Assembly (NCBI RefSeq): GCF_016907515.1
Contig: NZ_JAFBBY010000001.1
Location: forward strand, 3,286,001 to 3,350,000
Direction of reading: 5' to 3'
Length of the DNA stretch: 64,000 nt
Source of the DNA: Nocardioides nitrophenolicus
GTDB taxonomy: Bacteria > Actinomycetota > Actinomycetes > Propionibacteriales > Nocardioidaceae
The notes below the pieces were generated by a model that saw only the letters and a list, made by a program, of their open reading frames with translations, ran no database searches and had not been told where the DNA came from. The translations under genes were made by a program, and so were the position numbers. This document shows, in pieces, positions 8,518-19,383 of this stretch (position 1 is the first letter of the stretch; every line of letters starts with the position of its first letter).

Positions 8518-9984
8518 TCAGGCGCAGGCGGCTGCCTGGGCGGCTGCCGCGGTCGCGGCGGCCTTCTTGGCCTTCGCGAGCCTCTTCCTCGCCTTCTTCA
8601 CCTTGGCCGGGTTGCGGGTCTTCTTCGCCTTCTTCAGCTTCACCGTGGCGCTGGTGACCTGGGCGGCGGCGCCTGCCGCCGCGGTGGTGGCCGCGGTGCA
8701 GCCCGGCTTGGTCGTCGGTACGACGGCCGGGGGCGTGGACGGCTCGGCAACCCCCTGCACCCACAGCCCGGCGCCGGTGCCGTCGTCGCCGGTGAGGAAC
8801 AGGGTGCTGCCGGACGCGGCCAGGAAGCTGGGGGAGAGGTCCGCGACGCGGTGGGTGCCGGCGGCGGTGCCGTCGGTGGACCACAGCTGGCCCTTGTCGG
8901 CGGCCGCGAAGTAGAGGGTGCCGTCGACGACGGCGGTGTCGCTCCGCGAGACGCCGAAGAGCGCGCCCGGCCCGTCCGGCTCGAGGTCGGTGACCAGGCG
9001 GGTGCCGCCGGGGGTGCCGTCGGACCGCCACAGCTCGGTGCCGGTCTCGCCGTCGTCGGCCGCGAAGTAGAGGACGTGGTCGATGACGGCGAGCAGCCCG
9101 TCGACCAGCTCGATCGTGGGATCGCTGCCGACGGCCGGGTTCGTGACCCGGCTCGGCGTGCCGTCGACGATCTTCCACAGCTTGGGACCGGTGCCGTCGT
9201 CGGCGACGAAGTAGAGGGTGCTCCCATCAGCCACGAAACCGGCCGGTGTGGAGCTGTTGACGACCGGGCCGTCCTCCCCGGGAGTGGTGCCGGGATAGAG
9301 GTCGGCGACCTCCCCTGCGGAGCCGTCGGTGGCGTCGTAGGCCCAGAGCTCGTAGCCCGTGCCGCCCGGATCCGCCGCGAAGTAGAGCGTGGAGCCGACC
9401 GCCGCCATGGCGGCCGTGGGAGGCAGCCTGCTGCCGGTGTCGTTGCTGCCCCCGACCCGCACGGTCCCGGCCTCACTGCCGTCAGAGCGCCACAGCTCCC
9501 GACCGTGCACGCCGTCGTCGGCGGCGAAGTAGACCTCGCCGCCCAGCGCGGTCAGCCCGGCGCCCTCGCCCGACAACGCGTCCAGGTGGGGGCCGGCGAT
9601 GTCCTTGACCATCCGGGTGCCGCTCGGGGTCCCGTCCGAGGTCCACAGCTCGCGGCCATGGATGTCGTCGCTGGCGGTGAAGTAGAGCTGGCTCCCGACC
9701 ACGACCAGGTCGGTCGGCACGGAGCTGCCCGAGCCGGGATGGGCATCCTCGAGCAGCCGGGTGCCGCCCGACGTACCGTCCGAGGTCCACAGCTCCCGAC
9801 CGTGGATCCCGTCGTCGGCGGAGAAGTAGGCCCGGCCGCCCATCGTCACGGTCGCGGCCGGGTCGATGAAGGCGACGACCTGGTGCAGCTCGGTCCCGGC
9901 CGCGTGGGCGGGTGCCACCGTCAACCCGACCAGCCCCGGCATCCCGAGCGCGACGACCAGTGCCCCACAGCGTCCCCAGTTCAC
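8518..9984 (-). CDS. ELWxxDGT-repeat secreted protein 3
   Basis: 488 residues from the GTG at 9984. This start was preferred over the ATG at 10011 because a TACTGT -10 box (9998-9993, minus strand) lies 8 nt before the GTG, as in the two paralogues; the upstream ATG would overlap the divergent gene's start. A hydrophobic signal segment ends at APAHAAG. About seven repeats are present, two of them degenerate (YELWAYDATDG, PKLWKIVDGT). The C-terminal module is more diverged: GCTAAT, Lys/Ala helices, ending AQAAACA. Extracellular or surface-bound, function unknown. It may be the oldest of the three copies, given the degenerate repeats (inference). Confidence 0.78.
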   Translation of the reverse strand: MNWGRCGALVVALGMPGLVGLTVAPAHAAGTELHQVVAFIDPAATVTMGGRAYFSADDGIHGRELWTSDGTSGGTRLLEDAHPGSGSSVPTDLVVVGSQLYFTASDDIHGRELWTSDGTPSGTRMVKDIAGPHLDALSGEGAGLTALGGEVYFAADDGVHGRELWRSDGSEAGTVRVGGSNDTGSRLPPTAAMAAVGSTLYFAADPGGTGYELWAYDATDGSAGEVADLYPGTTPGEDGPVVNSSTPAGFVADGSTLYFVADDGTGPKLWKIVDGTPSRVTNPAVGSDPTIELVDGLLAVIDHVLYFAADDGETGTELWRSDGTPGGTRLVTDLEPDGPGALFGVSRSDTAVVDGTLYFAAADKGQLWSTDGTAAGTHRVADLSPSFLAASGSTLFLTGDDGTGAGLWVQGVAEPSTPPAVVPTTKPGCTAATTAAAGAAAQVTSATVKLKKAKKTRNPAKVKKARKRLAKAKKAAATAAAAQAAACA

Positions 9985-9992
9985 AAGGCGCA

Positions 9993-10002
9993 ACAGTAGG
10001 TT
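9993..10002. promoter_or_regulatory. Overlapping divergent leaderless promoters
   Basis: TACTGT on the minus strand (9998-9993) and TAGGTT on the plus strand (9997-10002) share two base pairs. Each lies 7-8 nt from its own start codon (GTG 9984, ATG 10010). RNA polymerase cannot occupy both at once, so the two genes probably compete for transcription. Confidence 0.5.
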
Positions 10003-10009
10003 GGACGGC

Positions 10010-10648
10010 ATGCGTCTCACCAAGTTCGGTCACTCCGCGGTCCGCCTCGAGCACGCCGGCACCACCCTCGTCCTCGATCCCGGCGCGTGGAGCCAGCGGG
10101 AGTCGGTCGAGGGCGTCGACGCGGTGCTGATCACCCACGAGCATCCCGACCACTACGCGCCGGACCACCTGCGGGCCACCGACGCGCCCATCTTCACCAT
10201 CGACGCGGTCGCCGCCCAGATCCGCGAGCACGCCCCCGACCTGCTGGAGCGGGTCACCGTGGTGGCGCCCGACCAGGCCTGGACCATCGGCGGGATCGAG
10301 GTGCGGGCGGTGGGCGAGCTGCACGCCGTGATCCACCCGGAGCTGCCGCGCTTCCACAACAGCGGCTACCTGCTCGCTGCGGGGGAGACCACCGTGTTCC
10401 ACCCGGGGGACGCGCTCCTCCCGCCGGGGGTCGCGGTCGACGTACTGCTGGCGCCGGTGTGCGCGCCGTGGATGCGGGTCTCCGAGGGCGTCGACTTCGC
10501 CCGCACGGTCGGCGCGGCCCGCAACGTCGCGATCCACGACCGGGTGTTCTCGCCCGAGGGCCTGGGCGTGGCCGACGCCCAGTTCGGCCGGTTCCTGGAG
10601 GCCGCCGGTCAGGAGTACGCCCGGCTGGCCGACGGCACCGACCTCTGA
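10010..10648 (+). CDS. MBL-fold metal-dependent hydrolase (UlaG-like)
   Basis: 212 residues. The ATG at 10010 begins the conserved N-terminus (LTKFGHSAVRLEH) and is preceded by a TAGGTT box at 7 nt. The metal-binding motif HEHPDH spans residues 43-48 (H43, H45, D47, H48), and further ligands are expected in HNSGYL and the GD of the VFHPGDALL segment. Length and pattern match the UlaG-like, L-ascorbate-6-phosphate-lactonase-related branch of the metallo-beta-lactamase superfamily. The substrate is unknown. Its likely role is cytoplasmic hydrolysis; no signal peptide is present. Confidence 0.8.
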   Translation: MRLTKFGHSAVRLEHAGTTLVLDPGAWSQRESVEGVDAVLITHEHPDHYAPDHLRATDAPIFTIDAVAAQIREHAPDLLERVTVVAPDQAWTIGGIEVRAVGELHAVIHPELPRFHNSGYLLAAGETTVFHPGDALLPPGVAVDVLLAPVCAPWMRVSEGVDFARTVGAARNVAIHDRVFSPEGLGVADAQFGRFLEAAGQEYARLADGTDL

Positions 10649-10702
10649 CCCGCCGGCCGGGGCGATCAGCCGGCGCTCAGGTGGACCCGGCATGATGGCC
10701 TG

Positions 10703-11356
10703 ATGCCGATCGCACGATCCACCGTCGTGGGCGCCACCACCGGCGTCCTCCTCCTCGCCGGAGCCGTGGGCTTCGGCGTCGGCCTCCCCAAGCTGGTCGA
10801 CGACACCGCCGCGGTGCCCTCGCTGCCGACCAAGCTCGACGACCGGTTCGTCGCGCTCCAGAAGGTCACCCAGGAGCAGACGGGCGCCGACGCCGAGCGC
10901 TACGCCACCTTCGTCAAGGAGACCGAGGCGTCCGAGGCCGCGTCGCAGAAGGCCCTCGAGGCGCAGTACGGCGAAGCCGCCGTCCGCGCGTACATCGACG
11001 TGCCCCAGGCGACGAGCGCCGCGCAGTCGGTGCCCGCTCAGATCGCGGTCACCGTGGTCCCCGGCGAGGCCGGCCTGGTCAACCCCAGTGGCCCGTTCGT
11101 CGTCGACGACACCGACTCCGGGACCCACTACGCGCTCGAGGACATCGACGGGAGCCACTGCGCCATCGCGTGGAGCGACCCGGTCGACCAGACCACCGGC
11201 GCGCCCACCGGCGAGAAGCCGACCGGCGCCGACTACCGCGTGCAGTGCCGCAAGGCCGTCAACGGGCTCACCTACGACCTGTTCACCAACGGCCTGACGC
11301 CCGACGAGGTCGCGTCGTACGTCGACAAGGTGCTGGCCCTCACCCACCAGGCCTGA
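10703..11356 (+). CDS. Membrane-anchored or secreted protein of unknown function
   Basis: 217 residues. A single N-terminal hydrophobic segment (residues ~8-30) is followed by an Ala/Glu/Gln-rich, probably coiled-coil region (~45-110) and a C-terminal globular part with two Cys (in SHCAIAW and VQCRKAVNG) that may be paired outside the cell. A CATGAT -10-like box 6 nt before the ATG suggests a leaderless start. I do not recognise a family. The neighbour downstream is a decayed hydrolase and gives no functional clue. Confidence 0.65.
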   Translation: MPIARSTVVGATTGVLLLAGAVGFGVGLPKLVDDTAAVPSLPTKLDDRFVALQKVTQEQTGADAERYATFVKETEASEAASQKALEAQYGEAAVRAYIDVPQATSAAQSVPAQIAVTVVPGEAGLVNPSGPFVVDDTDSGTHYALEDIDGSHCAIAWSDPVDQTTGAPTGEKPTGADYRVQCRKAVNGLTYDLFTNGLTPDEVASYVDKVLALTHQA

Positions 11357-11361
11357 GCGCC

Positions 11362-11765
11362 GTGGAGGCGATGTCCGACCGGATCGCCTCCTGGGGGTAC
11401 GTGGTCCTCGCGCCGCACCTGTTCCACCGCGACGGTGCCGTCGCGGACGGTCCGCTCGGCGTGACCGGCTACTGCATGGGCGGCGCGGTCGCCGTCCGGA
11501 CAGCCCCCACCTCGGGCTCCCGGCCAGCCGGGCGGCGTACGTCTTCGCACACGCCGACCACGACCCGTCGATGGCGCCCGACGCGATCGCGCGGCTCGAG
11601 GAGGCACTGACGGCAGCCGGTCTGGCCCACACCAGCGCCGTCTACCCGGACGCACCCCACGGCTTCACCATGGCCGACACCAGCAGCTACCAGGAGGCCG
11701 GCGCCGAGCGGCACTACCGCGAGCTGCGGGACCTGCTCGACAGGCAGCTGCGAGGCGACGACTAG
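11362..11765 (+). pseudogene. Decayed dienelactone hydrolase-like gene
   Basis: The first part (MSDRIASWGYVVLAPHLFHRDG) and the nucleophile-like motif GVTGYCMGGAVAVRTA lie in one frame. The remaining homology (SPHLGL...AYVFAHADHDPSMAP, then YPDAPHGFTMAD and a C-terminal helix) continues in another frame from about base 11500. Compared with intact dienelactone hydrolases (about 230-250 residues), the N-terminal strand, the segment between HRDGAVAD and the CMGG motif, and the segment between VRTA and SPHL are missing. Several deletions plus a frameshift therefore have destroyed the gene. The catalytic Cys and His motifs are still recognisable, so decay is fairly recent. Confidence 0.7.
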
Positions 11766-11774
11766 GCTGCCGCG

Positions 11775-12464
11775 GTGGCCCGCGCAGAGCTCGACAAGCA
11801 GCCCGCCGACGTACGACGGATGTTCGACACCGTCGCTCGGCGCTACGACCTGACCAACGACATCCTGTCCTTCGGGCAGGACCGCCGTTGGCGGCGGGAC
11901 GTGCTCGCCGCGGTCGACCCGTCGTACGGCGACCGGGTGCTGGACCTCGCCGCCGGGACCGGCACCTCCAGCCAGCCCTTCCTCGACGCCGGCGCCTCGG
12001 TGGTGCCGTGCGACTTCTCGATCGGCATGCTCCAGGTCGGCAAGAAGCAGCTGCCCCACCTGCCGTTCACCGCCGGCGACGGCACCCGGCTGCCGTTCCG
12101 CGACGCCACCTTCGACGCGGTCACCATCTCCTTCGGGCTGCGCAACATCGTCGACCCGCTCGCCGGACTCGCCGAGATGCGCCGGGTCACCAAGCCGGGC
12201 GGGCGGCTGGTGGTCTGCGAGTTCAGCCACCCCACCTGGTCGCCGTGGCGCACCGTCTACATCGAGTACCTGATGAAGGCGCTGCCCGCCGTCGCCCGCA
12301 CCGTCTCCTCGGCCCCCGACGCCTACGTCTACCTGGCCGAGTCGATCCGGGCCTGGCCCGACCAGCGCGGTCTCGCCGACCTGATCGCCGAGGCGGGCTG
12401 GACCAAGCCGGAGTGGCGCAACCTCTCGGGCGGCATCGTCGCCCTGCACCGCGCGACGGCCTGA
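11775..12464 (+). CDS. menG: Demethylmenaquinone methyltransferase
   Basis: 229 residues, GTG start. It methylates demethylmenaquinone with S-adenosylmethionine, the last step of menaquinone synthesis. The UbiE/MenG signature is clear: [22 protein letters not shown] at the start, the SAM-binding loop [10 protein letters not shown] (residues ~55-64), and [23 protein letters not shown]. Length is normal for the family. A TAGGCT box at 11763-11768, overlapping the stop of the pseudogene, lies 6 nt before the GTG, indicating its own leaderless promoter. The product serves the quinone used by the NADH dehydrogenase encoded downstream. Confidence 0.92.
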   Translation: MARAELDKQPADVRRMFDTVARRYDLTNDILSFGQDRRWRRDVLAAVDPSYGDRVLDLAAGTGTSSQPFLDAGASVVPCDFSIGMLQVGKKQLPHLPFTAGDGTRLPFRDATFDAVTISFGLRNIVDPLAGLAEMRRVTKPGGRLVVCEFSHPTWSPWRTVYIEYLMKALPAVARTVSSAPDAYVYLAESIRAWPDQRGLADLIAEAGWTKPEWRNLSGGIVALHRATA

Positions 12465-12472
12465 CCCGCCTC

Positions 12473-12943
12473 GTGGACCCGTCCGTCGGCCGCGTGGAGT
12501 GGACCGTCACCGCGGCCGAGCAGGCCACGCTGATCCGTACGACGACCTGGCGGCTGTGGCGCCGGCTCTCGCTCTACCTGGTGCTCCTGTTCGGCTGCGC
12601 CCTGGCGGTGCTCGGCGCGGCCCGCTGGGACACGCCCGGCCTGCTCCTGGGCCCGGTGGCCGCAGGCGCCATGGCTGCCTGGTTCTGGTTCTCCGCGCGT
12701 GGCCCGGTGCGCCGGATGCTCGTCGCGGCGTACCCGGTCGGTGCCACCGTGGCCGCCGAGGCGAGCGCGGAGGCGCTGCGGCTCGAGACGGCGGCGGGGG
12801 CCAGTGAGCTGCCCTGGGAGCGGCTGACCCGGGTGCTGCCCGGGCCGGTCGTCGTCCTCGCTCGCGACGAGGTCGGCCGACAGTGGGTCACCATCCCGCG
12901 GCAGCTGCTGCCGGACGCCTGGCTGGCGCGGCTGCCGGCCTGA
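12473..12943 (+). CDS. Small membrane protein, YcxB-like
   Basis: 156 residues from the GTG at 12473 (8 nt after menG; a second GTG at 12494 is possible). Two adjacent transmembrane helices (residues ~35-80) separate a short N-terminal strand region from a C-terminal domain containing WERLTRVLPGP and an IPRQLLP segment near the end, an arrangement typical of YcxB-like proteins. The role is unknown. It is probably co-transcribed with menG. Confidence 0.6.
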   Translation: MDPSVGRVEWTVTAAEQATLIRTTTWRLWRRLSLYLVLLFGCALAVLGAARWDTPGLLLGPVAAGAMAAWFWFSARGPVRRMLVAAYPVGATVAAEASAEALRLETAAGASELPWERLTRVLPGPVVVLARDEVGRQWVTIPRQLLPDAWLARLPA

Positions 12944-12979
12944 CGAAACCGCTACTGCCGAGCCGACGAAACCGCTACT
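12942..12979 (+). repeat. 15-bp direct repeat at the promoter of the DUF4143 ATPase gene
   Basis: GACGAAACCGCTACT occurs at 12942-12956 and again at 12965-12979, 23 bp start to start, about two helical turns. The second copy runs into the -10 box TACTCT (12976-12981), which lies 7 nt before the GTG at 12989. Tandem binding by a repressor, possibly autoregulation, would explain the arrangement. Confidence 0.55.
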
Positions 12980-12988
12980 CTGGATGGC

Positions 12989-14182
12989 GTGACCTATCTT
13001 CCGCGGATCGCCGACGAGGCTCTGGCTGCCGCGATCGACACCTTCCCGGTCGTCATGCTCGACGGTGCCCGAGCGGCCGGGAAGACCACCTCTGCCGCGC
13101 GGGTGGTCACGTCGGAGCTCCGATTCCCCCGTGACCTCGCATTCGTCCAGGCGGATCCAGGTGGAGTCCTGGCCGACGAGATTCGTCCGGTTCTGGTCGA
13201 TGAATGGCAGTTGGCGGGCACCGAGCTGCTCTGGGCCGCCAAGTCCATCGTCGACGCAGATCCCGCGCCGGGAGGCTTCATCCTCGCCGGCTCGGTCGAG
13301 CCCGAGGCATATGGTCCGACGTACCCGCTGACGGGGCGCAGCGTCCGGATCGCACTGCGTCCGATGACCCGGCGAGAGCTCGAAGGAGGCGGCGCCGAGC
13401 CGCTGTGGCTCGAGCGGCTGCTTGCCGGCCAGGTCGCGACGCCGGGACGCCGACACCCACGATTCGACATCGGGGACCTGGCGATCACCGGGTTCCCCGC
13501 CGCGGCGAGACTCGCTGGGAGTGCTGACTGGCTGCGGTCCTACGCCGGCACGATCGCCGAACGGAGCGTCGAGGACAAGCGCGATCCGGTGCGGGTCAAC
13601 CGGCTGCTGCGGGTGCTGGCCGAGTGTGAGTCACAAGCCGTCCCCGACGAGTACCTGTGGCGTTCTGCCGACATCAACCGGGTGACCCTGGCTGCCTATG
13701 AGCAGATGCTGACCCGCACCCACATCAGAGCGGACCTACCGGCGTGGGAGAGCAACAGGATCAAACGCATCACCACCTATCCCAAGCGGCAGTACGTCGA
13801 CACCGCGCTGGCTCTGGCCCTCGCGCGGATCGGGCCCGACCAGCTGCGCCGCGACCCGGCGCTGGCCGGGCGCTTCCTCGAGTCCTTCGTCGCGACCCAG
13901 CTCCGCCCGGAGTGCGACCGACTCGGCGGCGTCCTGCACCACGTCCGGACCAAAGGCGGCGAACGCGAGGTCGACCTGCTGATCGAGCTCGACCACGGGC
14001 TCGTGGCGGTGGAGGTCAAGGCCGGCGTGGAACCGCGACCCGCTGACGCGCGGCACCTGCTCTGGTTGCGCGAACAGCTCGGGGACCGACTCCTGGCGAC
14101 CGTGGTCCTCCACCGGGGTGAGGCCACCTTCGAGCTGGTCGACGGCGTCTGGGCCGTTCCGGTCACCTCGCTGTGGACCTGA
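12989..14182 (+). CDS. AAA_14/DUF4143 family ATPase
   Basis: 397 residues, GTG start. The P-loop GARAAGKT is at residues 26-33 and a Walker B-like VLVDEWQ near 70. The middle matches AAA_14, and the C-terminal ~150 residues match DUF4143. This part contains a REVDLLIE...VAVEVKAG segment like the active-site strand of PD-(D/E)xK nucleases. Such proteins are widespread, often horizontally acquired, and of unknown function; roles in toxin-antitoxin-like or DNA-related processes have been proposed. Base composition is lower in GC than in the adjacent nuo operon, consistent with transfer. The promoter carries a 15-bp direct repeat. Confidence 0.8.
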   Translation: MTYLPRIADEALAAAIDTFPVVMLDGARAAGKTTSAARVVTSELRFPRDLAFVQADPGGVLADEIRPVLVDEWQLAGTELLWAAKSIVDADPAPGGFILAGSVEPEAYGPTYPLTGRSVRIALRPMTRRELEGGGAEPLWLERLLAGQVATPGRRHPRFDIGDLAITGFPAAARLAGSADWLRSYAGTIAERSVEDKRDPVRVNRLLRVLAECESQAVPDEYLWRSADINRVTLAAYEQMLTRTHIRADLPAWESNRIKRITTYPKRQYVDTALALALARIGPDQLRRDPALAGRFLESFVATQLRPECDRLGGVLHHVRTKGGEREVDLLIELDHGLVAVEVKAGVEPRPADARHLLWLREQLGDRLLATVVLHRGEATFELVDGVWAVPVTSLWT

Positions 14183-14377
14183 CGGGCCGCGCCCCTGCGC
14201 CCGCCGAATTACGCAACCCTCTCGTGCGTTAAATCCCCAGGTCAGGGGCGGTTTTCGGGTTTCCGGGCGGCGCGGAGCCGGCTTTGGGCACCCCCCTGTG
14301 CCGAGGTCTCCGAGCAGTGGCAATATGTGTGGCACGCCACTAGTGATTCTGTTCACAAGATCACGAGAGGGAGTCTC
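14183..14377 (+). promoter_or_regulatory. Upstream region of the nuo operon
   Basis: 195 nt without a gene. Visible elements are an inverted repeat ACGCA/TGCGT (14211-14215 and 14225-14229), a second one GTGGC/GCCAC (14329-14333 and 14336-14340), and a strong ribosome-binding site GAGAGGGAG just before the nuoA ATG at 14378. Unlike most genes here the operon has a leader, so the promoter lies in this stretch. No convincing -10/-35 pair can be fixed. Confidence 0.4.
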
Positions 14378-14734
14378 ATGGAGCTCTACACGCCGGTGCT
14401 GGTGCTGGCGGCTCTGGCCGCGCTGTTCGCGGTCGGGTCGGTCGTCATGAGCACGATGGTCGGGCCACGGCGCTACAACCGCGCCAAGTACGACTCCTAC
14501 GAGTGCGGCATCGAGCCGACTCCCCAGGCGCTGACCGGACGCTTCCCGGTGAAGTACTTCATCACCGCGATGCTCTTCATCGTCTTCGACGTCGAGATCA
14601 TCTTCCTCTACCCCTGGGCCGTGCGCTTCGACGCGATGGCCTGGTTCGGGCTGATCGAGATGGTCCTGTTCATCGCCACCGTCTTCGTCGCCTACGCCTA
14701 TGTCTGGCGTCGTGGCGGCCTGGACTGGGACTGA
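14378..14734 (+). CDS. nuoA: NADH-quinone oxidoreductase subunit A
   Basis: 118 residues. It is a small membrane subunit of respiratory complex I, which transfers electrons from NADH to menaquinone and pumps protons. Three transmembrane helices are visible, with the family signature YECGIEP and the acidic segment [12 protein letters not shown]. The ATG at 14378 was chosen over an upstream ATG because it follows a strong GAGAGGGAG site and matches the family's N-terminus. First gene of the nuoA-N operon. Confidence 0.93.
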   Translation: MELYTPVLVLAALAALFAVGSVVMSTMVGPRRYNRAKYDSYECGIEPTPQALTGRFPVKYFITAMLFIVFDVEIIFLYPWAVRFDAMAWFGLIEMVLFIATVFVAYAYVWRRGGLDWD

Positions 14735-14749
14735 CCGGAGGGACACACC

Positions 14750-15304
14750 ATGGGTGTCGAGGAGAAGCTCCCCAGCGGAGTCCTGCTGAGCACGGTCGAG
14801 GGACTGGCCGGCTACATGCGCAAGGCCAGCTTCTGGCCGGCGACCTTCGGGCTCGCGTGCTGCGCGATCGAGATGATGACCAGCGGTGGCCCCAAGTACG
14901 ACCTCGCCCGGTTCGGCATGGAGGTGTTCCGGGCCAGCCCGCGCCAGGCCGACCTGATGATCGTCGCCGGGCGGGTCAGCCAGAAGATGGCGCCGGTGCT
15001 GCGCCAGATCTACGACCAGATGGCCGAGCCCAAGTGGGTGCTGGCGATGGGCGTGTGCGCCAGCAGCGGCGGCATGTTCAACAACTACGCGATCGTCCAG
15101 GGCGTCGACCACGTCGTGCCCGTCGACATGTACCTCCCCGGCTGCCCGCCGCGCCCGGAGATGCTGATCGACGCGATCCTCAAGCTCCACGACAAGGTCC
15201 AGCACACGCCCCTCGGCGCCAACCGCCAGGCTCAGATCCGCGAGCTCGAGGCCGAGGGCCTGGTGGCGCTGCCGACCAGCGACATGAGGGGGATGCTGCG
15301 GTGA
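14750..15304 (+). CDS. nuoB: NADH-quinone oxidoreductase subunit B
   Basis: 184 residues. It carries the terminal [4Fe-4S] cluster N2 that hands electrons to quinone. The four ligands are visible: Cys37 and Cys38 (adjacent, in [10 protein letters not shown]), Cys103 (GVCASSGG) and Cys132 (LPGCPPRP). The GGAGGGACA site lies before the ATG. It overlaps nuoC by 4 nt. Peripheral arm, cytoplasmic side. Confidence 0.95.
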   Translation: MGVEEKLPSGVLLSTVEGLAGYMRKASFWPATFGLACCAIEMMTSGGPKYDLARFGMEVFRASPRQADLMIVAGRVSQKMAPVLRQIYDQMAEPKWVLAMGVCASSGGMFNNYAIVQGVDHVVPVDMYLPGCPPRPEMLIDAILKLHDKVQHTPLGANRQAQIRELEAEGLVALPTSDMRGMLR

Positions 15305-16031
15305 GCGACGAGAAGCCGGCCGGCCCCGACAAGGCCGTCGAGCAGCCCGCCACCGGGCAGTCGCCCGAGAACGCGCCCGAGTCCCTCGGCGAGCCCGGCG
15401 TCGAGATCCGCGCCGTCGGCGAGCGCCGCGGGATGTTCGGCGTGAAGGGCTCCGGCGACACGAGCGGGTACGACGGCCTGGTGGTCCCCGTGGTGCTGCC
15501 CGGTGCCGCGCAGCGTCCCTACGGCGGCTGGTTCGACACCGTGGCCGACGTGCTCGACCCGCTGATCGAGCAGGTCGTGATCCACCGGGGCGAGATCACC
15601 TTCCACGTCCACCGCGACCACCTGCTCGAGGTGGCGACCAAGCTCCGCGACGACCCGAGCCTGCGCTTCGAGCTGCTCTCGGGAGTCAGCGGCGTCCACT
15701 ACCCGGGCGACGCGGGCCGCGAGCTGCACGCGGTCTACCACCTGATGTCGTTCACCTGGAACCGCCGGGTCCGGGTCGAGGTCGCCGTACCCGACAGCGA
15801 CCCGCACCTGCCGTCGCTCGTGCCGATCTATCCCGCGGCCGACTGGCACGAGCGGGAGACCTGGGACATGTTCGGCCTGCAGTTCGACGGCCACCCGGCA
15901 CTGACCCGGATCCTGATGCCCGACGACTGGCCGGGCCACCCGCAGCGCAAGGACTACCCCCTCGGCGGCATCCCCGTCGAGTACAAGGGCGCGAGCGTGC
16001 CACCGCCGGACCAGCGGAGGAGCTACAACTG

Positions 16032-16032
<1 letters not shown>
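15301..16032 (+). CDS. nuoC: NADH-quinone oxidoreductase subunit C
   Basis: 243 residues from the GTG at 15301, which overlaps the nuoB stop (GTGA). The first ~50 residues are an acidic, Pro/Ala-rich extension. The conserved 30-kDa subunit domain follows, with the signature [16 protein letters not shown] and the RKDYPLGG end motif. It belongs to the connecting module of complex I. NuoC and NuoD are separate here, unlike the fused NuoCD of enterobacteria. Confidence 0.94.
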
Positions 16033-17365
<1,333 letters not shown>

Positions 17366-17369
<4 letters not shown>

Positions 17370-18072
17370 GCACCCCGCCGCTGGACGACAAGACGCTCGC
17401 CGAGCTGCGCGAGATCGCCGGGCGCTACCCCGAGCCGCGCTCGGGGCTGCTGCCGATGCTGCACCTCGTGCAGGCGGCCCAGGGCCGGATCACCCCCGAG
17501 GGCATCGAGGCGTGCGCCGCGATCCTCGAGATCAGCGCCGCCGAGGTCAACGGCGTCGCGACCTTCTACACGATGTACAAGCGCCACGGCGTCGGCGACT
17601 ACCACGTCGGCGTGTGCACCAACACCCTGTGCGCGGTGATGGGCGGCGACGCCATCTTCCAGCGGCTCAAGGACCACCTCGAGATCGGCAACGACGAGGT
17701 CGCCGTCCAGCGCCAGGGCGACTCGCGCACGGTGAGCCTGGAGCACATCGAGTGCAATGCGGCCTGCGACTACGCGCCGGTGCTGATGGTCAACTGGGAG
17801 TTCATGGACAACCAGACCCCCGAGTCGGCGGTCCAGCTGGTCGAGGCGCTGCGCGCCGGCCACGAGGTCAGCTCCACCCGCGGTCCCAAGCTCTGCACCT
17901 GGCGCGAGGCCGAGCGGGTGCTCGCCGGCTTCCCCGACGGCCGGGTCGACGAGGGGCCGTCCGCGGGCGCCGCCTCCCTCGCCGGACTCGAGGTCGCCCG
18001 CCAGCGCGGCTGGCACGCTCCCGACCCGGCGGCCACGCCGGCCGTCGAGGCCCCGCAGAAGGACGGTGACGC

Positions 18073-18076
<4 letters not shown>
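17366..18076 (+). CDS. nuoE: NADH-quinone oxidoreductase subunit E
   Basis: 236 residues. It is the thioredoxin-like 24-kDa subunit binding the [2Fe-2S] cluster N1a. The four ligands are Cys84 and Cys89 (CTNTLC) and Cys130 and Cys134 (CNAAC). Compared with ~160-residue homologues it has a C-terminal extension of roughly 60 residues rich in Ala/Pro, common in actinobacteria. Part of the NADH-oxidising module with NuoF and NuoG, and overlaps both neighbours by 4 nt. Confidence 0.94.

Positions 18077-19379
<1,303 letters not shown>

Positions 19380-19383
<4 letters not shown>

Noticed and set aside
8435..9178. Upstream extension of ELWxxDGT protein 2
   Set aside because: The extra 248 codons overlap protein 3 out of frame and are Arg/His-rich; a signal peptide and -10 box define the ATG at 8434.
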